A stretch of 64,000 nt of DNA. It comes from Volvox africanus. Its lineage: Eukaryota; Chlorophyta; Chlorophyceae; Chlamydomonadales; Volvocaceae. Of this stretch, positions 15,037 through 25,495 are shown one piece after another. The position numbers were made by a program, and so were the translations under genes. The notes beneath the pieces were generated by a model. The model had not been told where the DNA came from and searched no databases. It worked only from the letters and a program-made list of their open reading frames with translations. Positions within the stretch are counted from its first letter, which is position 1. The number at the start of each line of letters is the position of its first letter. The DNA lies in assembly GCA_030268105.1 (NCBI GenBank), contig BSDZ01000013.1, forward strand, positions 1,965,001 to 2,029,000, written 5' to 3'.

Positions 15037-18000
15037 CCCGCGGCGTGTCAGTCTGGGGTCAATAACATCGAAGTGGGGCAAGATGCCGATGCAGCGAGGC
15101 TAGACCCCATGCCCCCGCGTGTGCGGGCGTGCCGTCTTGATTAGGACAAGCCCATTTGGTGGGGCAGTCGAGGCAAATAAATGGGCGCAAATATCCAAAC
15201 ATATAACTGGAGTGCTGCGCACCGGCGTGTTTTCTTTAATAACAAGCGGCGCCTGTGGACCCGACAGCTTTTCTTGTTGAATCAGTGACCAATCAAATGG
15301 GTGCATGGGAGCGCGCAATAGAGGGTTATTAATGCAGTCCCGTGTGAGGTCGCCTGGACCTATTGCACCACTCCCGCTGAGGATTGTGGAGCACATCTGG
15401 AGAAGGCGGTGACTTCGGGAGGCGACGTATTGCTGCTGGTGCTACCTGTCTTAAATCTCAAGAGCTAATAGAAAGGCAGGCTAGTGCTGCGGACCCGCCA
15501 CCGCCATTGGCTGCTTATTGGTAACCGGTGACATTGCCGCTGCAGGTGACACCGTACTCGTCACCGTACCCCTCATGCTATGGAATACGCCCACAGTTCT
15601 GCAATGCATGCGTTTGGATTGCTCAAGTGGAGCAGGATAAGGCATCTGGATAGTTTGATGGTCGGTTTCGTTCATAGCCCTGATCCTGCTGATCTGCTTT
15701 GAGAAGTCATCTACGTTGGCGCTGCCCTGGGCCGCACGGCGGTCCTGGATGAGATCCAGTCGGCATGCGATGCGCGGGGTTAGTGGCAGGGGCAGACGGA
15801 TATACGAAAGGCATATGTGGTGGATAGGTGCCCCTTACATTTTTATCCGTGATCCCCCGTCACAAAAGCATCGGACTTTAGGCGACGGCCGAGTTCCCTC
15901 CGCTGTGGAGATTTGTCTCCGTCTCGTTAGGTTCTAAACTGAATGATAGCCAGCCTCTTAAATGGATTGATTTGTCCTCATTTGGGTCAATCGGTCGTGA
16001 TCATGTGTTGCGGTAAGGAGATTTTCTCTTTGGGTACGGGAGCACCGCGGGGTCCGGAGAATTTGGAACGGGGCAGCTCACTGTCGGCTGTTGAGACGTA
16101 AGCTCCATAGTTGTCCATGTACGTACCTTTCTACCTGCCTGGTTCCTATGTGCGGTAAATTATGAATGGTCTCCAGCAACGCTGACAGGCATCCCCAAAG
16201 CTCAGAATAGCTGCATGTAAGCGTACGCCCGAGCGCGGGAATATAAATATCCGCTGCGCATGTGATGGATGTGATGACGTGGTGGCTGTAATTGAGCTTG
16301 GCGGAGGCAAATCGTCGGCTGCCGTAGTGATAGTCATTCTTACTAGGCTGTGGCACGTAGCAGCAGGAGTCGTTTTAACATTCGGAGTATGTTTGACACT
16401 TCATATGATAAGATAGGCCATGATAGGAACCATTAACAGAGCGCAGATAAGGATATCACATTTATAAATGAGACCTCCAAACGGCAGCGGTTCTGGGATT
16501 GGCCGCGCCTGGAACATCCGCACGGTCCCTTGGCGCGGGGAAGGGGGAGACGGGTGCGCACATTTCGTGATGTAAGGCGGCGGGGAGAGGCAACGCGATG
16601 CTGATTGGTCCGCGCGGCACTCCGCCGCGGATTTAATACATGGTGCTGGCCTCGCAATTGAATAGATGGACGGTGGAGGCCGAATGAAAGTGATTAAGAG
16701 TTACATGACCACGCGCGGCGTAGGAAACTTGTACAAAGAAGGAAGGGTGGAACGACCGGGGGCTTCGCGCCTCCTGCCATGGCCAGGTTGATTCGTGCAA
16801 GGCCGTGTCTCGTTATATGCTCATGTGCAAAGAGGATGTTCTTAGCATGTGGACCTGTTTGTAAGGGTTCCCCTCTTAAGCCTCAGCTCCGGGTAGAAGT
16901 TCCTATTGCAGTGGTAGAAGTGCTCGCCTTGCCCGCTGCCAGCTGTGCCCCTTGCTTTCTGGAGCCCGATATAAGGCTGCAAGATATACAACCAATATGC
17001 TCGGGGGTCAGGTTCCAACTGTATAAGGGGACAATCCATCGCCGAGCGAACGCCTCCTGGTAGATTGAATACGCATCCATCCTTAATTTAAACGCACGCA
17101 GACTAAACAATAACCTATTTTGGGTGGATATCCAACGTTCCAGAACCCTTAGGACGCCCTTAAGTTCAACTGCGGCTGGCAGGCAAGGGTGTTAGCCTCC
17201 GTCACTACCGCTGCCGCCTCCACCTCCTCGTGCGCCAATTCCCAATACACATCGCGGCGACATCGACACAGACACGGTCCTGTCACGCGTGAGCCCCACG
17301 CGCCCTTGTGTCTCTGTGTCCGCACGTCTTCTTCCGACGCGCAGCGGAGACACCCCCATGCCTGTACCGCCCAGCAGCGGTCAGCACGACGCCCATTTAC
17401 GCCCTCAGTGGGTCTCGCTCCCACGCCACATCAAAGCACCCTGGATACTTGTACGGCTTCTCTCTCCCGTATAATCGCAACACGACTTACGATAATCCAC
17501 TTGCTGATATTGTACGGCAAACCCACCACATCGCGATGTAGACCAGTACAATACATGGCGATTATAGAGACTTATATAACTCATGTGTAACTCATGGATA
17601 ATCCAACCGATAGATGACAGCCAAGAAGCATGCAGCCATAATACTTCCTGTGTGTGTTATCATTGAATCGAAACGCGCGTACAGAGAAACAGAATGGACT
17701 GGTTGGCAGATACCAACTTGGATATGATACCGTGGTGAATCTGTTGACAATAAATTCCATAATAATGATCCTTATGTACGTCTCAACCGTCCTTACGCTC
17801 GCAAGTCCCCTGGACTGGATACACACCAGTCAAGAGCTACGACACACCTAAGAAATCACGATTTTGACCACAAACCAAAAGAGGGGTTTGGGGGGTCATG
17901 TTGGATGCAGGCAAGGCTGCTCAGCGCTTCCGAAACAACGACAGTGCAACCTGAGCAATGCTTTATAGCAGACGGCGACGAGCTCCCGTACCAGGTTGCA

Positions 18001-18085
18001 ATCAAATCAGGAGGTGAAAATTTTAATGTTAACAGCGCTAATACATATAATCTCATACGGGCTTGACCTTTCCTATTTCCTAGTA
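15037..18085. other. Intergenic region between convergent genes
   Basis: About 3 kb between the 3' ends of the PH gene (+) and ICME copy 1 (-). Several 60-130 codon open frames exist (for example 16779-17063 plus, 16883-17110 minus, 17189-17590 plus), but none shows a recognisable family or coherent exon partners. Confidence 0.5.
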
Positions 18086-21000
18086 TTAAAACGGACAAAC
18101 ACGTGCAGCAAGGTCACACAGAAACCCCGGGCAGAGGCTGCGGTGCAACCGCACCCCGCCGCTATCGCCTGTCATGGCTTGCCCTCTGCCTGCCTCGATG
18201 TCTCCTTCCTTAAAGATCGAGGCCGCTCCAAGTATCTCATCCATGAGCAAGTCCCTTCCTCCCCGCATGGGGTCCTCCAGGAGGAAGGCCGTGTGGGTCT
18301 TGCCGGGCACTAGCAGGTAGCGGCATCTGGGCGCACCGGCGGACTGTGTGCAGAGGCCAGGGGGCAGAAGGGGATTACGAGGTGGGAAGCAACAGAGTGG
18401 ATGGGCCTGTAAGGGCATAAGCGTAGCCTCCCTGCACCATTGCAGCACGGATCGTTGGGGTCGGTCCCTAGCTAGTAGAGGCCCCACACCAGCACACCAG
18501 CTGTTCCCCAGCTCCCGGTGCCCAGCCCCACCTGCAACGCCTTGCTCAGCTCCACACTGCCCTCAGCTGGCACCGTCTTGTCCGCCGTGCCGTGAATCAG
18601 CAGTACGTCAGGCAACATCGCTGCTGCACCGGGTGGCAGTCGCTTGGCGGCCTGAAGCGGCGACAGTGCATCGTATGCGGGGCGCTTCCGCCGTGCCGGT
18701 CGCGGTGGTGCCGGCGGTGGCAGTGGTCGCCACAGCGAGCGTCCCCAGCGCGGCCGATTACAAGATTTGGTTTCAATGCTTGGCCTGCCTTCTCTCGTTA
18801 CAAGAACTCCCGCTTCCGCAGCTGCTGCAGATGTTTGTGCGACTGCATCACCACGTTCCTGATGTTCCCCATCCGCCTCATCCCGCCGCCAGTCCTCCAC
18901 GCTTCCATCGTTCGCCCATTCCAGCTGCGTTCCACGCATTGGGGCGACGACGTCTTTCCCTTCGTTGCCCCTCACCACCAAGCCTCTAGTCCCTTCATTG
19001 CCGCCGTCTTCCCTTCCCTGGACCGCACCTCCCCTTCCATGCCCAATCGCAACCTCCTCCTCCACGCCCTCCTCCAGCGCCAAGATTCTATCAAGTAGAC
19101 GCCGGAAGTGGCCTCCCCGGTGTTCCGCCAGCGCGACCAGGTCGAAGGCGCCTGACACGCCCACGAAGGCCCGCAGCTGGGAAGGCGACCAGGAGGGGGA
19201 GGCACCGAGGGCGGAGGACCCCGTAGCAGCCTGTTGAACCTGCGCAGATATGAGATGCGAACAATGCTATGTTAAACCATAGCTAAGCGGGAGCAGTGGA
19301 CCCGGTCGACGGTCCGACTGCCCTATCTCTGACGGGCCATCCGACGGCATCTGACAGCCCCAGACGCCATACACGCACGTTCCCCCTATCACCCAGTCCT
19401 TTTCGATAACGGCAGCAACGCCCACGTGGCGATACGGCGAGCTTCTCGCCCCATCCATACACGTCTCTGTGGCTCGACAAGTATCAAGTTTCGTGGGTTG
19501 ATCTTTCGATAATGCTTAGATAATTCCGCATGCCCAGCCGCATTTGCAGCCGATGTGGCCAACACGACCCGACTGCCCTCGTCCGGTGTCACGCCCTTAC
19601 ACGCACTCTTTGTCGCACCTGCTTGATGAGCGCCAGTCCCGCTAGGTGTCCCCCTGCTGACTGCCCCACCAGCGTGACGTTATCCGGGTCGCCTTTGAAG
19701 CAGTGGATTTCTTCGAGCACCCATCTGATGCCGGTGTTCACATCCTCCAACATGTCGAGGGCGTCGCCCTGGGGAATTATAGAAAGACGTGCGGCGTCTG
19801 AGTAAGGTAAGCACACATCTGAGCCGCTTCTTTTTTACTGGTTCTAATACCATCCTTTGGTTAGCGAGACAGCAACGGTAGACGGAATGCAGGAGCTGCA
19901 TGGGATGTATGGAACAGGCAATCAGTTCCGATGAAGCCAGCCCACATGGACAAACCCCAGCCCCAAGCGTTTCCCCTGCTGCCATGCGCCGCTGCCCTCC
20001 CTCTCCTCAGCTCGCCCACCTGCGGGAAGTTTCGATAATCCAGACACGCCACCAGCACGCCCTGCTCGCTAAGACGCCGGGCCAGAAGCGCGCCCCAGGC
20101 CTTGTAGCCAATGGTCCAGGCGCCGCCTGTTGTGCAGAGACAGGTGGAGAGTTCAAACGGGCCAACGCCCAAGCCAATCCTAACAGGCACATTGTGGAAC
20201 GCAGCAAGGAAGAGGACTCAGCGCATCCTGTTTGCATTATGCCTACGTTTGAACTGAACAGTGTATTCATCATCTTATCAGGCATGCTGCTTATCAGGCT
20301 GCAAATATTCCCAAGGTAACCTCTTCGTCACATGAATCTCGCACTAAGCCGACAGAGTTCGTTAAGACGCGCGGATTTTGTGCGCGTGTTAGTTGCCCAG
20401 CATAGTCCAGTTGTGTTCAGCGGATACGGGGATACCTGTCACGTAGATGATGACAGGGTAGATGATACCAGGGCGGTCATCCAAGGGGTAGTACAGGTCC
20501 AATCGTTGTCGCGGCTGCGAAGTGTGTTGGCAAAACATGCGCTCGGAGGGGTCAACACGACCAACACAACGCATACGGTATGCAAGGCCTCGTAGGCCGA
20601 AGGTCATGCAGCTCAGCAACCGGCATCCAGAAGGACACGTGCACTGCCTGAGGCCCAGGTATACGGCCCGGCACAATCACAGAGGCGCAATTGACAGACA
20701 GAGGGACGCGCCGGACAGCACGCCTTCTTTCCGACATGCCCTTAGCTCACACACATGGTCCGCAGGGAAGCATGCGTGCAACAGCTTATGGAATGGCTGG
20801 CGGCCCTTGTTTCAGGCATGTCATCGTTTGCCGTATCAACTATTACACCAATTTGATTTTGCTTGCATATTTTGGATACAGAAACATATCGAGAGGGTCC
20901 GGGGCCGCTACTCGTTACATACGGTGCACAGTACTAAGAGTTGGGGCCTCATCGACTACTTACACCAGGTCGTTGAAGCCTACCTTTGAACCGTACGCTA

Positions 21001-21599
21001 TACCTCGGACGACCTTCTTGCTGAAGAAGTAGTACACGATCATCTGCATGGCAGAAGGCCGGGAAGCAGTACGACGATAAAGATAATGAAAGGATGGGAA
21101 TGCGACAGCAGCTGACGCAACTATTACGCATGAGTACACATACTTAATTGGAGAGGCATAACGGGTAAGCGCAAACCTTGTGGCGCACACCCTGATTCAG
21201 ACCTTGCACAACCCGCCGTGGATGAATGCACAACCCTGCAGATCTGTCCGGGGCCTTGCACGATGAGACGAAAACCCCACATGGAAGCAACGCCCGTGAC
21301 AACCCTAGCCGCGACAACTTCGGTCGGGAGACATAAACACCTTTGGCGCGTATTGAGATATGAACGGTTCAGAGTCACTCCCAAGCCCGGATCCACAAGC
21401 AAACCCGCGAACGCCGTCGGCTCATGCTGGCGTCCCCGCCCCAAGTCCCCACCCGGAGGAAGCCGGGCATGAGCAGCAGCGCGTACAGCATCAGTGCAAG
21501 GACCAGGAACACCAAGTTGAGTACTGCACGGAAGGCAATGCGGGGGCGAGCGGCACCATTCCTACGTGAGCTGTGTGCATGCAGCTGCATTCGTCGCAC
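18086..21599 (-). CDS. ICME: Isoprenylcysteine alpha-carbonyl methylesterase, copy 1
   Basis: Minus-strand exons: 21599-21453 (or 21523-21453), 21043-20984, 20514-20436, 20126-20020, 19768-19619, 19239-18532, 18343-18086; 502 residues from the first ATG. It is an alpha/beta hydrolase of the plant ICME family, which removes the methyl ester from prenylated protein C termini in ER/Golgi membranes. Visible landmarks are a membrane segment ending [31 protein letters not shown] (oxyanion region), [10 protein letters not shown], the nucleophile elbow [17 protein letters not shown] (acid) and GKTHTAF (His). Compared with copy 2 it lacks a recognisable first exon. The 71-nt form 21523-21453 is exactly the homologue of copy 2's second exon, so either an upstream exon was missed or the N terminus was replaced by local sequence. 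Exon 6 carries a low-complexity insert of about 130 residues between the hydrolase strands, which differs wholly from copy 2. Confidence 0.85.
18240..18685. repeat. Near-identical block 1 shared by the ICME copies
   Basis: These 446 bp match 33362-33807 essentially base for base (offset 15122). They cover the first half of the last exon, the whole last intron and the 3' end of the preceding exon. The identity stops abruptly on both sides. Confidence 0.9.
19565..20131. repeat. Near-identical block 2 shared by the ICME copies
   Basis: These 567 bp match 34500-35066 (offset 14935) with only about two substitutions seen by eye, one of which changes Cys to Arg (HCFKGD versus HRFKGD). They cover two exons and the intron between them plus flanking intron. 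Confidence 0.9.
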
Positions 21600-23809
21600 C
21601 TGACGATAGTTGCTTTGATACTCCTTGCTTGTTAAATAAATTACTTGTACTGCATTAACTTGTACACGTCGTGCATCAAGATTTATTGCTACCTTATTGA
21701 ATCTGAAAGTAGACTCAGAATGGCTCTAGGCTTTGCTCACGTGACCTTTCATTACGAACATATACGTCTGCAAGAGCATCTTTTGAGTCAGGGGCGGGGT
21801 GAGTGCAGTGTGCTTTTGCATGCCTAGAGATGTGGAAGTGAACATGTTTGTTTGGGTTTTTCCCTCTTTCCAAACTGATGCACGGCAACACGGCAACATC
21901 ATACGAGGCGGAGGGATGTTGAGGAGGCTCAATTTGAACATGTGCTCAAGTGGGACTCTTGATTTGTGTTTCTTGTCGATATCCGTGTATGGGCACGGGT
22001 CGCGTCATGACCTTTCTTGCAGAACGCGAATCCGATATGACCGCCGACAAGCAATCTGCGAATGCGATGGAACAAGGGGATGCGAATGCCGTACACGTAA
22101 GAACCCAGATCGAACAACCTTGTCTTGAATTCGTTCTCTTTCGTGCCGCGCCGGTTGCTATTCCAGTTATGCTCTCGCGTTATCTGTCCCCGACCCTCTC
22201 TCTCCCTCTTTGTCTACTACCCAGTTAATGCTCGTTAAAGTTCGTGGTTACAAGTTACCGTACCGTTGCGCGGGCCATTCCAAGCTTACCAAGGCGAACG
22301 GCACCGCCCACAGCTGCAAACGCTCTGCATGGCCATACTACAACTGCACGAAAGTTGTACCGCTTAGGAGCAACGACATTACTGCGGCTGTCTACGATGA
22401 TTGGGACGCGGAGGTCGCTGGCGGGGTCCTCGCGAACGCTGCACGTCAAAGTCGCGTTGCTGGTTAGTTGCCCGTGCTGCATGGATGTATTTGTTTTGTG
22501 AATTTGACCGCTAGTTTTAATCATCCCATGTTCGGGCTAAACCGGTGGCATCCTATACACAAGTGGTTATCCCTCACACAACGAAGGAGCCAAAAAAAGT
22601 GTCAGTATTAAGTACTCCTCTCACACCAATTCGTCAGCCTTGATAAGTGGACCAGGACGGCATTCGTCCGTAACATGTTTTCCGCCGATAAAATAAAAAA
22701 TCACAGAAATCGCTGCAGTTAATGCACCCCTATACGAAGTCCTTCAATATGTAAATGCATATTGCACATTTGGGGATTTTTGGCACACGTCATATTAGGC
22801 CTCTTCCTGCGAGCCCGACACCAAATCTACGGCACCCTACGCCGCCGCTCGTCCCATCATCGTCCTGTACGACCATTCCGTAGGATTTCTCCTAATTCCT
22901 ATCCTCCCCTGGTAGGCAAGAAACTTCCTACCTACACCGTTTGATGGAGCTAATGGAGCTACTTGAACAACTAATTTCGTAACAAAAGTCCATTCTTAGT
23001 CTGTTATTTGAATACATGACGAGCGCGGTCTTCTTGAACGAGTTTTATAGCCAAGGAAGCGATCATGCAAGTCGATTACCTTACGTTTTTAATACATGTT
23101 ATGATAGTGATGGCATGAAGCTATATAAAAACCACTAAACCATCTGGTTCATTTGCCAGGATGTCCAACATTCCTTTCCCTTGCAGTACGATTGTGACTC
23201 TAACCCCACCGGCCACCGGCCGCTACAATTCTTGCAACCATAAAATATAACTTCTTTCGGTTTCCATTTCATATATCGATTACCATGCTAACACATGTAA
23301 AAATCAAACATCTGTAATTGGTTTCAGCATGGTCTCATCGTATAACATAAGACTTCCTAAAATAGGAATTGTAGGACATAGATTCTGTCAGGATCACAGC
23401 CTGAGGAATGTAAGGTATTGAGCTTGCCAAAAATCAGTTTTGAAAACGTGTTATGGGCCCTGCGTACGGCTTTGGGGTTACGGTGGTCGAGGTCAGGGAG
23501 CGGCGTGAGCTGCTCCCTTGCTTCCTGGGGTCAGGCATCTTCCTCCTTCTTTTGTTTCCTTTGGGGCTCTCGTTGTTTGCGGCTATTTGAAGGTTGTAGG
23601 TGGCAGTCGTGATCAGCTGCCTCGCGTTTTGTTCGCACAACAGTCGCACTCATACTTGTTATGACCTCCAGCCTCATAGTATAACCAAGATAATAACACT
23701 TTAGAGCATGGAGTACTATTGGTCTATGCATGGGCTCCAGTAGCTCTTAACGTTTGGATAACGACACGTAAAGATTAGGGGATCGCCTCCTCTATTAATT
23801 ACATCTTTG
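21600..23809. other. Intergenic region
   Basis: No gene is recognised. It contains the first copies of two dispersed repeats (about 23328-23400 and 23400-23640). The small open frame 22210-22467 has no recognisable homology and no clear exon partners. Confidence 0.5.
23328..23640 (+). repeat. Dispersed repeat pair (B then A)
   Basis: Segment B (about 23328-23398, starting TTCAGCATGGTCTC) is similar to 27875-27955. Segment A (about 23400-23640, containing CTTGCTTCCTGGGG and TTTGCGGCT) is similar to 27190-27450. Both are in direct orientation at roughly 75-80% identity by eye. Order is B-A here but A then B at the second site. It may be debris of a transposable element; no protein domain is recognised. 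Confidence 0.6.
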
Positions 23810-25318
23810 ATGGGCGTAGACGGGCCTTCCTCTGAGCTCGGGCCCCTGGTGCAGGCACTTCAACGAAGACGCGCAGCTACAAGCAACCAAGACCAGCAAG
23901 CCTATGCCATGGGCAAATTCATGGCTCCCCCGCTTCTACCAAGCACCCCTAATCGGAAGCCTCTTAGCGACTGTAACATGGCCGCCAAGCGGGTTCTTGG
24001 GCCAAACGCCAGAAGCCCGAATGAACATTTTATTCCTCCCCCCGGCGCAATTGATCGCCAGAATCAGACGTGTGTAGGAGGCGCGGTGCAGCATCGCAAT
24101 TGCCCTGAGATCGACCAGTGCAGAAGTCCCTCTGGCCGCGAGCAGTACCCGGGCGTAAGGAGATTTGAACACCGCCAGGAACATCGCTTAAGCAACGTAA
24201 CGGACTCGGAATATCGGCCAAGCTCAGCAGCAGGTGTCGAGACACGCATGAATGCTACGGGCTTTGGGAAACGTCCCAGCGCGACGGAGAATTCGGGAGT
24301 GCGTGGCAACGGGAGCATCTTCAACCAGCGTCCAAGTGCACCCGCGGGTTGCGATCCGCGCCCCAGCTCGGGAAGCTTTGAGAAGCAACCAAAGATGATG
24401 GGCTTTGAGCCACGGCCGCGGCCGGCTGCCAGCGCTGAACAACGGCTGAATGCAATGGCAAATTCGGGGCAACGCCCCGCACCAGTAGTAAGCTTCGACA
24501 CGCGTCCCGGTGCAGGGGCCCCATTCGAGCAGAGCCCCAGCCAAGGGGAGCTAGAGCCGCACCCTAACAACGCAGGGAGCACGGGTAAGCGTCCTGGAGT
24601 ACCAGCGGCCTTTGACCCACATCACAATGGAGCCGCTGTGTTTCAGCCGCGCCCAAGCAGCGCTGCAGCTGTGAAACCACGCCCCAGCGCAGCCTCGGAG
24701 TTTGGGCTGAACACAAATGCCTCAGTTGGACCCCAGTCAAACCCTGCCCAGGGTTCTGAGCCATCTCTTCTGGTCTCCACCAGATCGCTGCAGACGCCAA
24801 AGCCAGCTAATGTGCAACCGCAGAAGCCCTACGCCAACCTAGCTGCACATCCACAGCATCAGCAGCAGCAGGTAAGCAAGGTTCAGCAGCAACAAGGTTC
24901 CTATCAGGCTGATCTGCAGCGGCGCAGTACCTCCAGCCATGAGCGCAGCAGCGTGGGCCATCTGACTGCAGCGGCCACGAATTTTGCCAGCTCCCAGCGC
25001 CGCCCAAGTGCAGGCGCCGCTGACACCCTGCATGCTAGCACAGATGCTCTTCCACCAACTTCTGAGAAGACCCCCGAGCATACAAGCAACATTACTGGTG
25101 TCAAGGGCATGACGACGACGGTGGCTATGAAAGCCAGAAACAGCATTGATAGCATTGGCTGGATGGAAATGTGCGCGGAAGGCCGGGCGGAGGCAGATCG
25201 CAAGCGAGGTCTCACACTGCCAAATGACCACAAGTCAGAGCTGAAGCAATGGCTGTATCATGACATTATGCAACGGCAGGGACATCCACTGCATGTGCCG
25301 AAGAACATTGGCTTCTAA
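23810..25318 (+). CDS. Unknown protein with about 11-residue RPS-rich repeats
   Basis: An uninterrupted 502-residue frame from the ATG at 23810. The middle third (about residues 140-310) is built from degenerate units of roughly 11 residues with a basic-Pro core (FNQRPSAPAG, DPRPSSGSFE, QPRPSSAAAV, KPRPSAASEF), followed by a Gln-rich stretch. The C-terminal 50 residues look different and are probably conserved: GWMEMCAEGRAEADRKRG, then a helix with ELKQWLYHDIMQRQG, ending HVPKNIGF. No enzyme motif, signal peptide or membrane segment is seen. I do not recognise the family. It could be a scaffold or cytoskeleton-associated protein, but that is a guess. An upstream exon cannot be excluded. Confidence 0.65.
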   Translation: MGVDGPSSELGPLVQALQRRRAATSNQDQQAYAMGKFMAPPLLPSTPNRKPLSDCNMAAKRVLGPNARSPNEHFIPPPGAIDRQNQTCVGGAVQHRNCPEIDQCRSPSGREQYPGVRRFEHRQEHRLSNVTDSEYRPSSAAGVETRMNATGFGKRPSATENSGVRGNGSIFNQRPSAPAGCDPRPSSGSFEKQPKMMGFEPRPRPAASAEQRLNAMANSGQRPAPVVSFDTRPGAGAPFEQSPSQGELEPHPNNAGSTGKRPGVPAAFDPHHNGAAVFQPRPSSAAAVKPRPSAASEFGLNTNASVGPQSNPAQGSEPSLLVSTRSLQTPKPANVQPQKPYANLAAHPQHQQQQVSKVQQQQGSYQADLQRRSTSSHERSSVGHLTAAATNFASSQRRPSAGAADTLHASTDALPPTSEKTPEHTSNITGVKGMTTTVAMKARNSIDSIGWMEMCAEGRAEADRKRGLTLPNDHKSELKQWLYHDIMQRQGHPLHVPKNIGF

Positions 25319-25490
25319 TCCACGCAACCCAGGGTGGCTCTGCTGCCGCAGCTTGTGCGTTAGGCGTTTCCATCACGGTGGCATGGGACAGTCTCTTTGA
25401 CATTGGCAAGTCCTTTCTAGCAGCTGCCGGTCAACACCGCCGCGGGGCGCATTGGGTTTGGAACGCGATACAATGGCAGGTATTAAAGTA

Positions 25491-25495
25491 TGTAA
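25491..25495 (+). terminator. TGTAA poly(A) signal, RPS-repeat gene
   Basis: TGTAA lies about 170 nt downstream of the stop codon of the 23810-25318 gene. Confidence 0.5.

Noticed and set aside
13699..15081. Long minus-strand frames (267, 284 and 191 codons) over the PH gene tail
   Set aside because: GC-rich low-complexity shadows of the plus-strand exon, which has splice partners, a PH domain and a conserved acidic C terminus.
18348..19237. Plus-strand frames of 213 and 168 codons over ICME copy 1
   Set aside because: Antisense shadows of the 708-nt hydrolase exon.
24064..24582. 172-codon minus-strand frame opposite the RPS-repeat gene
   Set aside because: Composition shadow of the repeats; no domain or splice context.
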